Part shown: one piece after another, positions 1 through 7,667 of the stretch
Layout: each line of letters opens with the position of its first letter
Numbering within the stretch: position 1 is the first letter of the stretch
Source of the DNA: Sulfurimonas sp.
GTDB taxonomy: Bacteria; Campylobacterota; Campylobacteria; Campylobacterales; Sulfurimonadaceae
Assembly (NCBI GenBank): GCA_021157665.1
Contig: JAGGWE010000035.1
Span: 1-12,900, forward strand
Length of the DNA: 12,900 nt
Direction: 5' to 3'
The notes under the pieces: model-generated
The model's input: the letters and a program-made list of their open reading frames with translations, nothing else
Told to the model about the DNA's origin: nothing
Database searches by the model: none
Translations under genes and position numbers: made by a program

Positions 1-1004
1 AAAGGCTCTCTATATCTAAACTCACTTGCAATCTCAACTGAACATCTGATTTTTGCATATCTCTCAAACATATAAGTAGCACTAAGAGCTGAGTGATAAG
101 ATGTCCCACACGCACAAAGTTTTATCTCATTAATTCCATCAAAAAGTTTAGGGTCTAACTCATCAAAATTTATTTCTTCATTTCCTAGTCTTCCCATTAA
201 AGTATCAGAAATAACATCACTTTGTTCATAAATCTCTTTTTCCATAAAAAATCTATACCCATCTTTTTGAGCAGAGAGTTTGTTTGTAGATATTTTAGAA
301 AATTGAGGCTCTTTTCTTTGTCCATCTTTTGAAAAAATAGCTATTTCACTTTTTGAAACAAAGCCATAATCACCATCTTCAAAGTAGTTTACATCAGTTG
401 CATGTCCGATTAGTGGAGTGTCAGATGAAGCAAAGTACTTCTCATCTTCAGCGTTAATCCCAACAAGCATAGGTGAGCCATGTTTTGCAAAAAAGATAGT
501 TTCATTTTCACTTTTTGTAACAAGAAGTACAGCATAAGCACCCTCAAGTTCAGAGATTGTTATCTGAAATGCCTCAAAAGCTGAGCTAGAAGTTTTCAGG
601 TTTTTTTCAAACTGATGAACTATAACTTCGGTATCTGTTTGGCTTAAAAATTTAACACCATCAGCTTCTAGTTCTGATTTTAATTTAGCATAGTTTTCAA
701 TAATTCCATTATGAACAACATAAGAGCTTTTTCCTACATGAGGGTGGGCATTTAATTCAGTTGGTTTTCCATGAGTTGCCCAGCGAGTATGTCCAATCCC
801 AACAGCAAAGCTATCAGTTATAAAATCTTTAGTTTTCTCTTCAAGGTTTACAAGTTTGCCTATCGCCTTATAGCTATCAAACTTATTGTTTTGTAGAACT
901 GCTATCCCAGCAGAATCATAGCCACGATATTCAAGCTCTTTTAAACCATCTAAAAGTATCTCTTTTGTGTTTTTTTTACCTAAATATCCAACTATCCCAC
1001 ACAT
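1..1004 (-). CDS. glmS: Glutamine--fructose-6-phosphate aminotransferase (isomerizing), N-terminal part
   Basis: Makes glucosamine-6-phosphate from fructose-6-phosphate and glutamine, the first step towards UDP-GlcNAc for peptidoglycan and lipopolysaccharide; cytoplasmic. About 334 residues are present; the rest lies beyond the left edge (the family is usually about 600). The protein begins MCGIVGYLG, so Cys2 becomes the N-terminal nucleophile of the class II glutamine amidotransferase domain. HTRWATHG (about 72-79) and HNGIIENY (about 98-105) are the glutamine-site motifs. CACGTSYHSAL near residue 300 opens the first sugar isomerase (SIS) domain. The ATG (1002-1004) directly follows the TAG stop of glnD with no gap, and its GAGGA ribosome binding site lies inside the end of glnD, so translation is probably coupled. 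Identification is very secure. Confidence 0.97.
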   Translation of the reverse strand, partial: MCGIVGYLGKKNTKEILLDGLKELEYRGYDSAGIAVLQNNKFDSYKAIGKLVNLEEKTKDFITDSFAVGIGHTRWATHGKPTELNAHPHVGKSSYVVHNGIIENYAKLKSELEADGVKFLSQTDTEVIVHQFEKNLKTSSSAFEAFQITISELEGAYAVLLVTKSENETIFFAKHGSPMLVGINAEDEKYFASSDTPLIGHATDVNYFEDGDYGFVSKSEIAIFSKDGQRKEPQFSKISTNKLSAQKDGYRFFMEKEIYEQSDVISDTLMGRLGNEEINFDELDPKLFDGINEIKLCACGTSYHSALSATYMFERYAKIRCSVEIASEFRYREP

Positions 1005-3518
1005 CTATTTTTCCTCATTTACTAAAAGTTCATAAATTTTTGTAACATTATCACATATATTGTTTTGTTTTTCCATTAAAAAACTATCTTTAACCTTATG
1101 TTTTGTAGAGTGAATTTTAGCTGTGATAATATTTATATGTAACTCTTCAAAAGCATTCATAATAAAGGCAAGTAAACCTCTTTTATTTGAAGTATGAATA
1201 TTAATCTCGGCATGTGTAAGTGAATGTTCACAATCAATACTGATACTATCTTTTGATAGTTTAATATCACTTAGTTTAATAACTCTATCCATATTAAAAG
1301 CATTATTTATAATCTCTTCTAACTCTATTAATTCATTTCCATTAACAGTTTTTATAAAATCAATTTTAAAATACTTTACATCATCAAAAAGTGTAAATAT
1401 TTCCATGCTTCCAACATCAAGATGACTAAGAGTTGCTAAAAGATAGCCAATATTTAAAGGGATTTTTCTATATATTTCAATGCTTAAAGATTTTTCTGCT
1501 TTTATATTAAAACTATACTCTTTGGTGTCTTTTGCCTTTTTTGCAATAGCTACAATGTCTGCTGGAGTATGTTTGAAAAAGAAAAGATTCGACTCAATTC
1601 TTAAAATCTTTTTTTGCATTAAAGATGGAAGTTCCTTGAAATCATTTTGATTTTTAACTCTTTTTTCTTGATTTAATCTTTTTGTTGCATCAGTAATTCT
1701 ATCGCTATTCTCTGAAATTTCTAAGGCACTTTTATATAAATCTAAAAGAAGTCTTGAGTTAAATGAGTTGTAGGTATTTCCACCAACACCATTTATATCA
1801 GCATAAGTTAAGATATAAAGTAGTTTTAGATTTTTAGAATTTCCAATATTTGACATAAACTTATAAAGTGTTTTTTCATTATGAATATTCTCTTTAAATG
1901 CAACATTACTCATTTTTACATGATGTTTTATGAGTATTACTGCAATATTGATAAGTTCCTCTTTTATTTTTAAATGTTTTGCAAATGGGACGATTAGTTT
2001 TGCTCCAACTTCACCATGGTCTTGTTTTCTACCTTTTCCCGTATCATGAAAAAGTACAGCTATTTTAAGAAGTGTTTTCTCTTCATTACTAAGTTCATCA
2101 AATAAAGACTGAATAAAAGGCTCTTTTATATTTTCAAGGGCTTCAACACATTTTAAAGAGTGAATATCAACAGGATAGTGATGATAACCATCAAATTGTG
2201 GAAGGTGAAGAACTTTTTTAAAATTTGAAAAAAGATGATGAAGTATCCCCGCATCATAAAATAGCTTTAAAAAACAGTACATATTTTTTCTTGCAAATAA
2301 CTCTTTTAAAAGAGTATAAGTTTTTGTTTTTAGAGGATGTTTTATTTTTGTATATGTAAATTGATTTAAGAAACCTGCATCATATTTATAGTTGATATCT
2401 GGTAATGAGATTAAAATTTCAAGTAATGAATCTATTGGTATAGTTTGAAGATGATATGAGGCAAAAAGTCTGCCATCAAGGGCATAAATACCTTTACAAA
2501 TTTTAGAGTTTCTAAACTTAGAAATACAACTCATATCTGCAATATAAGGGCGTATCATTTTTTTAACAAATATTTGAGTGAAATTATTTATTCTCCATTG
2601 TGCTTGAAGAACTTTTGTTGCCATTTTTTTTGTATCTTTAAATCCCAGCATAGAAGTAACTTGTGGCATGTGTTCTAGTAGAAGTCTATCCTCTTGTTTA
2701 TTCGCAATTAAGTGTAAAGCACTTCTAATACGAAACAAAAGTTCTAGTGCGATTCGATACTCTTTATACTCATTTTCACTAAAAAGCTTATTTACTAAAT
2801 CTTTTAAATTTGTAACTCCATAAATGGTTTGAGCAATCCAAAATATGAGTTGAGAATCACGAAGTCCACCAACAGATTCTTTTATATTTGGTTGCATAGA
2901 GATTGGATATTTTTTTCTTCTTTTTTGAGCCTCTTCTATTTTTGCTAAAATAAACTCTTTTTGTTTGTGTAAACGGATTTTTTTGAGTTGTTTCTGTGTC
3001 TCGTGCCAAGTAAAAGGTGAGCCTGTGATTAGTCTAGCTTCCATAAGAGAAGTTTTTATAGTTATATCTTCTGTACTAGCTTTAAATAAGTCATTTGTTT
3101 CATGAACTCTATGTCCAAGTTTTAGCCCAGAATCCATAGCAAGATAAAAAAGTTTTTCCATTATTAAGTGAGTGTCATATCCGTCAATATTTTCATAAAC
3201 TATTAGTAAATCTATATCACTATGAACACAAAGTTGCTCTCGTCCATAACTTCCAAGTGCTACAACTGCTATAGGGATAGAGCTTCTCATAGGTAGATAA
3301 TTACCAAAGATTCTACGAAGAACTGTTTTATACATTAAATCAATTATTGAGTCTAGTTTTCTAGTATGTTTTACTAAAAAATCTTTACCCTGACTATTTT
3401 CAAAAAGTTCAGGTAAAGAGTTTTTATATTCATTAATATATGTTTTAAAAAGTTTTGAAAGTTCAAAATCTGAACCATTTTTTTCTATAATATCTTCAAT
3501 TTGTAATTTAATATCCAA
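1005..3518 (-). CDS. glnD: [Protein-PII] uridylyltransferase / uridylyl-removing enzyme
   Basis: Senses glutamine and adds or removes UMP on PII signal proteins, linking nitrogen status to ammonium assimilation; cytoplasmic. It has 837 residues, near the usual 850-900. Order of domains: nucleotidyltransferase with GSYGRE...HSDIDLLI (89-106; metal ligands D101 and D103), the conserved GGLRD (217-221), an HD hydrolase domain with HHYPVDIHS (446-454) and FHDTGKG (490-496, HD at 491-492), and ACT-type glutamine-sensing repeats at the C-terminus (clear second ACT about 769-816: HAEINIHTSNKRGLLAFIM). The first ACT, about 680-740, is more diverged. The start is TTG (3516-3518), supported by AGGA six bases upstream; no ATG fits better. 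It leads an operon with glmS. Identification is secure. Confidence 0.95.
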   Translation of the reverse strand: MDIKLQIEDIIEKNGSDFELSKLFKTYINEYKNSLPELFENSQGKDFLVKHTRKLDSIIDLMYKTVLRRIFGNYLPMRSSIPIAVVALGSYGREQLCVHSDIDLLIVYENIDGYDTHLIMEKLFYLAMDSGLKLGHRVHETNDLFKASTEDITIKTSLMEARLITGSPFTWHETQKQLKKIRLHKQKEFILAKIEEAQKRRKKYPISMQPNIKESVGGLRDSQLIFWIAQTIYGVTNLKDLVNKLFSENEYKEYRIALELLFRIRSALHLIANKQEDRLLLEHMPQVTSMLGFKDTKKMATKVLQAQWRINNFTQIFVKKMIRPYIADMSCISKFRNSKICKGIYALDGRLFASYHLQTIPIDSLLEILISLPDINYKYDAGFLNQFTYTKIKHPLKTKTYTLLKELFARKNMYCFLKLFYDAGILHHLFSNFKKVLHLPQFDGYHHYPVDIHSLKCVEALENIKEPFIQSLFDELSNEEKTLLKIAVLFHDTGKGRKQDHGEVGAKLIVPFAKHLKIKEELINIAVILIKHHVKMSNVAFKENIHNEKTLYKFMSNIGNSKNLKLLYILTYADINGVGGNTYNSFNSRLLLDLYKSALEISENSDRITDATKRLNQEKRVKNQNDFKELPSLMQKKILRIESNLFFFKHTPADIVAIAKKAKDTKEYSFNIKAEKSLSIEIYRKIPLNIGYLLATLSHLDVGSMEIFTLFDDVKYFKIDFIKTVNGNELIELEEIINNAFNMDRVIKLSDIKLSKDSISIDCEHSLTHAEINIHTSNKRGLLAFIMNAFEELHINIITAKIHSTKHKVKDSFLMEKQNNICDNVTKIYELLVNEEK

Positions 3519-3537
3519 AAAAAATCCTAATTTGTTT

Positions 3538-3564
3538 TTAACATTATAGTATATTGGATATAAT
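3538..3564 (+). promoter_or_regulatory. Predicted promoter for the ABM gene
   Basis: A perfect TATAAT lies at 3559-3564, preceded by TTAACA (3538-3543, one base from TTGACA) with a rather short 15-base spacer. The predicted transcript start near 3571 gives a leader of about 20 bases before the ATG at 3592. The minus-strand -10 box overlaps the -35 hexamer (shared base 3543) and extends into the spacer. Confidence 0.5.
3543..3548 (-). promoter_or_regulatory. Predicted -10 box for glnD-glmS
   Basis: Read on the minus strand this is a perfect TATAAT, about 25 bases upstream of the glnD TTG start, giving a predicted leader of under 20 bases. No clear TTGACA-like -35 is visible, which is common in this phylum. 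It sits back to back with the plus-strand -10 box at 3559-3564, so the two promoters must overlap. Confidence 0.5.
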
Positions 3565-3591
3565 CCTTCATTATTTTTACAGGAAATTGGT

Positions 3592-3879
3592 ATGGCAATA
3601 ACTAAACGAGTAACTTTTATAGCAAAAGAGGGCGATGAGGCTAAGATGAAAGAGCTTTTATCAGCAATGGTAGTTCCATCAAAAGCTGAAGATGGATGTA
3701 TCTTTTATGAGATTTTTCAATATGCGAACAATAAAAGAAAATTTATGGCTTATGAGAGTTGGAGAGATGAAGCGGCACTTAACGGTCATAAAACATCAGC
3801 TCATTATGCTGTTTACAAGTCTAGTTATGAACCATTTTGTGAAAAAAAATATAGTGATGAACTAGAGGTTTTAGGCTAA
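3592..3879 (+). CDS. Antibiotic biosynthesis monooxygenase (ABM) fold protein, putative quinol monooxygenase
   Basis: A 95-residue single-domain protein of the ABM/YgiN type, a ferredoxin-like fold that acts as a dimer. The family includes quinol monooxygenases, haem-degrading enzymes and many members of unknown role, so the substrate here cannot be read from sequence. Family hallmarks are the early strand RVTFIAKEG, then EDGCIFYEIFQ, FMAYESWRDEAALNGHKTSAHY (about 51-72) with the typical W and H residues, and a charged C-terminal helix. No signal peptide or membrane segment. ATG at 3592 has AGGA about seven bases upstream. It is divergent from glnD and followed by a pair of REP units that separate it from metK, so it may be transcribed alone. 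Confidence 0.85.
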   Translation: MAITKRVTFIAKEGDEAKMKELLSAMVVPSKAEDGCIFYEIFQYANNKRKFMAYESWRDEAALNGHKTSAHYAVYKSSYEPFCEKKYSDELEVLG

Positions 3880-3997
3880 GATTTAGAAAAAAAGGCGAAG
3901 GCAAGCCATCGCGTCCAAAGTTTTGAAATCTAAGGAATCAAAGGTAAGCCTTTGTGTTCTAAATCCAAGGAACCGAGGACTTGCCCTCGGCCAAAAA
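3880..3997 (+). repeat. REP/BIME-like repeat unit A (three hairpins)
   Basis: This 118-base unit starts at the base after the ABM stop codon. It holds hairpin 1 (3895-3912, GCGAAGGCAAGCCATCGC, one A-A mismatch, followed by GTCC), a middle hairpin (3939-3954, CAAAGG/CCTTTG stem) and hairpin 3 (3973-3990). In this copy A3979 puts an A-C mismatch into the stem of hairpin 3, unlike every other copy in the window. On the minus strand hairpin 1 is followed by CC and seven T, so it could also terminate antisense transcripts. It is GC-rich compared with its surroundings. The unit is repeated at once as unit B; together they fill most of the 319-base gap 3880-4198, which has no gene. Confidence 0.9.
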
Positions 3998-4113
3998 GAT
4001 TTAGAAAAAAAGGCGAAGGCAAGCCATCGCGTCCAAAGTTTTGAAATCTAAGGAACCAAAGGTAAGCCTTTGTGTTCTAAATCCAAGGAACCGAGGGCTT
4101 GCCCTCGGCCAAA
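3998..4113 (+). repeat. REP/BIME-like repeat unit B (tandem copy of A)
   Basis: Direct tandem copy of unit A at a 118-base period. By eye it differs at two positions: C4056 for T3938 and G4097 for A3979. Its hairpins are at 4013-4030, 4057-4072 and 4091-4108; the last is a perfect eight-base stem, CCGAGGGC / GCCCTCGG, with a TT loop. The near identity implies a recent duplication. The G4097 form matches the other copies in the window, so unit A carries the derived base. Confidence 0.9.
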
Positions 4114-4142
4114 TGCCTAATAAATGAAAATGCGAAAAGTTT

Positions 4143-4148
4143 TATACT
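4143..4148 (+). promoter_or_regulatory. Possible -10 box for metK
   Basis: TATACT about 51 bases before the metK start. It would put the transcript start near 4155, just ahead of the leader hairpin at 4157-4178. No convincing -35 hexamer is visible. TGATAATAAT (4177-4186) is an alternative AT-rich candidate closer to the gene, but it would leave almost no leader before the ribosome binding site. Confidence 0.35.
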
Positions 4149-4156
4149 TTTTAAAC

Positions 4157-4178
4157 TAGAGTATCTTCGGATATTCTG
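4157..4178 (+). promoter_or_regulatory. UUCG-capped hairpin in the metK leader
   Basis: TAGAGTATC - TTCG - GATATTCTG folds into a nine-base-pair stem (two G-U pairs, none mismatched) closed by C(UUCG)G, an exceptionally stable tetraloop. It lies between the predicted metK promoter and the AAGGA ribosome binding site (4189-4193). No T-run follows, so it is not an ordinary terminator. A role in 5'-end mRNA stability or translation control is inference. The leader is too short to hold a known SAM riboswitch. Confidence 0.55.
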
Positions 4179-4198
4179 ATAATAATTCAAGGAATTTT

Positions 4199-5398
4199 AT
4201 GTATTTATTTACAAGTGAAGTAGTAGCCCCAGGACACCCAGATAAATGTGCGGATATTATCGCAGATAGTATAGTTGATGCTTTACTCATAGCTGATTCA
4301 AAAAGTAGAGTAGCAAGTGAAGTTTTTGTAGCAGGTAATCATGTGATTATTGGTGGTGAAGTTACATCAAAAGCTAATTTTAGTGACGCAGATTATGAAA
4401 AAATTGTTAAAGATGCTCTTATTGGAATTGGTTATGATGGAAAAGGCTCTTTTACAAGAGAACAATGTCTTTTTCCTGAGGATGTTAAAGTTCAAGTTTT
4501 ACTTAATCGTCAATCTCCTGATATAAACCAAGGTGTTGATCAAGAAGATGGTGAAACTGGTGCAGGTGATCAGGGGATTATGTTTGGATATGCTTCAAAT
4601 GAGACAGCTGATTTTATGCCTGCAGCTATTACTTACGCGAGAGTTTTAAGCGATAAAGTTTATCACTATGCATTAACACACAACCATAAACTTGGTGTTG
4701 ATATTAAAACTCAGGTTACACTTGATTATGGTACTAAAGAAAATTTCGAAAATTGTGAACCTCAATCTATTCACACTATCGTTGTATCTGCTCCATCAAA
4801 TGAGGATATGGATATAACTGAAGTTAGAGAGTTACTTCAAGGTTTAATAGATGATGCTGGACTTCCAACTGACTTATATGACCCTAAAAAAACAATAATA
4901 CATTTAAACCCAACTGGAAGATATGTGAATCACTCTCCCTTGCATGATTCTGGTTTAACTGGTAGAAAACTAATCGTTGATAGTTTTGGTGGTTATGCCC
5001 CTATTGGTGGTGGAGCTCAAAGTTCTAAAGATTATACAAAAGTTGATAGAAGTGGACTTTATGCTGCTCGCTGGTTAGCAAAACATATTGTAGCTGCTGG
5101 ACTTGCTAAAAAATGTTCTGTTCAGCTATCTTATGCGATAGGTGTAGCTAAACCAACTTCTGTTTCAGTTGATACTTATGGAACAGTTATAGATGGACTT
5201 GATGATAATAAATTATCATCGTTTGTAAGTGATAATTTTTCTTTAACTCCAAACTGGATTACAGCAAAATTTGGACTTGATAAACCAAGTGCTGAGACTT
5301 TCCTTTATGCAGATGTAGCTGCTCGTGGTCAAGTTGGTCAGAGTGATTATCCTTGGGAAAAACTCGATGCATTGGAAGTATTTAACAAACTGAAATAA
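4199..5398 (+). CDS. metK: S-adenosylmethionine synthase
   Basis: Makes SAM from methionine and ATP (releasing phosphate and pyrophosphate); cytoplasmic, normally a tetramer. It has 399 residues, slightly longer than the usual 380-ish. Clear family motifs: FTSEVVAPGHPDKCADIIADSIVDALL at the N-terminus (ATP and Mg binding), the GAGDQGIMFGYA signature (about residues 121-132), and the GGGAQSSKDYTKVDRSGLYAARW region (about 271-293), corresponding to the glycine-rich P-loop-like GGGAFSGKD segment. The usual VAPGHPDK begins with V-A-P where many members have V-S-E, a normal variant in this phylum. ATG at 4199 has AAGGA five bases upstream. It sits 71 bases before the EAL gene on the same strand. 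SAM feeds mqnE downstream and is the ultimate source of AI-2-type compounds. Confidence 0.96.
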   Translation: MYLFTSEVVAPGHPDKCADIIADSIVDALLIADSKSRVASEVFVAGNHVIIGGEVTSKANFSDADYEKIVKDALIGIGYDGKGSFTREQCLFPEDVKVQVLLNRQSPDINQGVDQEDGETGAGDQGIMFGYASNETADFMPAAITYARVLSDKVYHYALTHNHKLGVDIKTQVTLDYGTKENFENCEPQSIHTIVVSAPSNEDMDITEVRELLQGLIDDAGLPTDLYDPKKTIIHLNPTGRYVNHSPLHDSGLTGRKLIVDSFGGYAPIGGGAQSSKDYTKVDRSGLYAARWLAKHIVAAGLAKKCSVQLSYAIGVAKPTSVSVDTYGTVIDGLDDNKLSSFVSDNFSLTPNWITAKFGLDKPSAETFLYADVAARGQVGQSDYPWEKLDALEVFNKLK

Positions 5399-5469
5399 TA
5401 TTAGGCTATGTTTAAAGGTATTTATGAGGCTGAATTTGATAGGATGAGAGTAGATTTCAAGGGTATGGT

Positions 5470-7650
5470 ATGCAGATAGAAAATAAAATAAAATATAGAA
5501 CTTTAGCTGTGTTTATATCTATTGTTCTTAGTTTTGGTGCTTTTGTGCTTTATAAAATTAATTATTGTCTTGATGATAAACTTAATGAAAGTTTGGATTA
5601 TAAAAACTCTTTAGAAACAAAATTGTTTAATAAAATTGTAAGTCAGCACTCCAAAAAATATGCAAAATGGATAGATATACTTTTAAAAGATGATGCCGTT
5701 ACAGAAGCTTTTTCTTTAAGACAAAGAGATTTATTATATGAAAAAACGATAGATACATTTAAAGAATTTCAAAAAGATAACTCTTTTGTAAAAATATTTA
5801 CTTTTAGGCTTCCTGATGGTTCAGCTTTTTTAAGAGTTCATAAGCCAAAGATGTTTGGCGATGCTTTAAATAAAAAAAGAAAAATTATAACAGATACAAA
5901 TATAGAAAAAAAACGAAACTATGGTTTTGAAGTAGGTAAGTTAAAGATGACCTATCGAATTGTAACTCCTATATTTAAAGATGGTAATTATATAGGTTCA
6001 GTTGAATTTGGTATAGAACCAGAAGTATTTATGAAAGTTATGAGTGCTGTTGTTAATTTGAATTATGCTCTTGTTGTTCGCAAAGGTATGCAGGATGTAA
6101 TGCTTAAACAAAAAGTAGCAATCATTAAAGATGATTATCTTCTTTTTAGTGAAGATGAGTTTTTTAAAAAAGTTTTTAAAATTATATCTGTAAAAGATCG
6201 TATTTTTATTAATTTTAAAGATAAAAAGTTTGCCGTAGATACAAATTTATTTTTAAAAGATCATAAGGGTAATATTCAAGCATTTTTTTTAACGAGTGAT
6301 GATATAACGGATAAAGTGGCTAGTTCAAATTCCTTAAAACAGACTCTTACTTTATTGATTTTATTTACTATCATTATTACTATTTTAATTTTAAATTATA
6401 GTATTAATTATTATATTAAAAGTATAAAAAAGATGTTTTATACTGATGAATTAACACAACTTGCAAATAGAAATGCGTTAATAGATAAAATTAAAAATAC
6501 AACTTCTACTTCAAATATGCTTCTAATAGATATAAACTCATTTAAAACTATTAATGAACTTTATGGAGTGAGTAGTGGTAATAATATTTTAATGCAGATG
6601 GGGGAGATTATAAAAAAGATAGCCTTATATCATAATATGCAAGCTTATCGTATCTCCTCAGATGAGTTTATTTTATTTTCATATACATCTGAAAAAATCT
6701 TAGATGTAAATATGCTTCAAGATATATATATAGCTATAAAAGAACAAAGTTTTTCTCTTTCTGATTTAGATGTTTTGGTTGATATTGATATAACTATTGG
6801 TGGAGTTTCTGGAGAAACAATATCATTGGAAAAAGTTGATATGGCGTTGAAAAGTGCTAGAAATGAACATCTTGAGTATGTTTTATATAGTGAAAAAATA
6901 AATACTAAGAAAGATACAACAAAAGTTGTTCAAGTAAGAAAAGATATTAAATACGCTTTAGAAAATAATAATATAGTTCCATATTTTCAGCCAATAGTAG
7001 ATAAAGAGGGTAATATCATTAAATATGAAGCACTTATGAGAATGATAAAACTTGATAGTGGTAAACAAGAGGTCATTTCACCATTTTATTTTTTAGATTT
7101 TTCTTTTAAGTTCAATCTTTATATAAAACTATCTAAAGCGATGATTATGCAAAGTTTTGAAGTACTTAAAAAAACAGATAAGTGCATCTCAATAAACCTT
7201 GCTCCAAGTGATATTTTAGATAATACTATGAGTAAATATATATTAAATAAACTTAAAGCTTGCTCGAAGCCCCAACAAATTGTTGTTGAGATTACAGAAA
7301 ATGAAGATATAAAAGATTTTGAGATAGTTAAAAAGTTTATATTTGAAGTTAAAGAAATAGGTGCTAAATTAGCTATTGATGATTTTGGTAGCGGTTATGC
7401 TAATTATTCAAATATATTTGAATTAAAACCTGATTATATTAAGATAGATGGTTCACTTATAAAAGATATCACTACCAATAAAGAGAGTCAAATTTTTGTT
7501 AAAAATATTATTAGTCTATCTAAAGAATTGGGCGTGAAAACTATAGCAGAATTTGTACATTCTAAAGAGGTTTTTGAACTTGTAAAATCATATGGAGTGG
7601 ATGAGTTTCAAGGCTACTACTTTGGAGCACCTACAGCCGAGATTGATTAA
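5470..7650 (+). CDS. Membrane cache-sensor protein with degenerate GGDEF and intact EAL domain (c-di-GMP phosphodiesterase)
   Basis: A 726-residue inner-membrane signalling protein. TM1 is about 11-29, a periplasmic sensor region about 30-290 (double-cache-like, with RLPDGSAFLRVHKP and TPIFKDGNYIGSVEFG), and TM2 about 291-310. GGDEF domain about 324-475: the active-site motif is SSDEF (396-400) instead of GGDEF and no RxxD inhibitory site is seen, so cyclase activity is unlikely. EAL domain about 487-726: E520 of EAL, N576, E607, DDFGSGY (637-643), K658, E694 and Q714 are all present, so c-di-GMP hydrolysis is expected. The natural reading is a ligand-responsive phosphodiesterase with a regulatory GGDEF. 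ATG at 5470 follows CAAGGG; an earlier ATG at 5465 is out of frame and stops at once. Only 17 bases separate it from the aldolase gene, so co-transcription is likely. The ligand is unknown. Confidence 0.92.
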   Translation: MQIENKIKYRTLAVFISIVLSFGAFVLYKINYCLDDKLNESLDYKNSLETKLFNKIVSQHSKKYAKWIDILLKDDAVTEAFSLRQRDLLYEKTIDTFKEFQKDNSFVKIFTFRLPDGSAFLRVHKPKMFGDALNKKRKIITDTNIEKKRNYGFEVGKLKMTYRIVTPIFKDGNYIGSVEFGIEPEVFMKVMSAVVNLNYALVVRKGMQDVMLKQKVAIIKDDYLLFSEDEFFKKVFKIISVKDRIFINFKDKKFAVDTNLFLKDHKGNIQAFFLTSDDITDKVASSNSLKQTLTLLILFTIIITILILNYSINYYIKSIKKMFYTDELTQLANRNALIDKIKNTTSTSNMLLIDINSFKTINELYGVSSGNNILMQMGEIIKKIALYHNMQAYRISSDEFILFSYTSEKILDVNMLQDIYIAIKEQSFSLSDLDVLVDIDITIGGVSGETISLEKVDMALKSARNEHLEYVLYSEKINTKKDTTKVVQVRKDIKYALENNNIVPYFQPIVDKEGNIIKYEALMRMIKLDSGKQEVISPFYFLDFSFKFNLYIKLSKAMIMQSFEVLKKTDKCISINLAPSDILDNTMSKYILNKLKACSKPQQIVVEITENEDIKDFEIVKKFIFEVKEIGAKLAIDDFGSGYANYSNIFELKPDYIKIDGSLIKDITTNKESQIFVKNIISLSKELGVKTIAEFVHSKEVFELVKSYGVDEFQGYYFGAPTAEID

Positions 7651-7667
7651 ATCATAAAAGTGAGAAT

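Noticed and set aside
3973..4000. Rho-independent terminator from REP hairpin 3 after the ABM gene
   Set aside because: The stem is strong but is followed on the plus strand by CCAAAAAG, not a T-run; the same holds for the hairpins after the kinase, mqnE and the RAYT. Only hairpin 1 of units A and B has a T-run, and that is on the minus strand.
3880..4113. Possible CRISPR array
   Set aside because: There are only two long copies with no unique spacers between short repeats, the units hold internal hairpins, no cas genes are nearby, and the same hairpins recur in other intergenic gaps as REP elements.
4114..4198. SAM riboswitch ahead of metK
   Set aside because: The free leader is under 90 bases and lacks the multi-helix layout of SAM-I or related classes; only one UUCG hairpin is visible.
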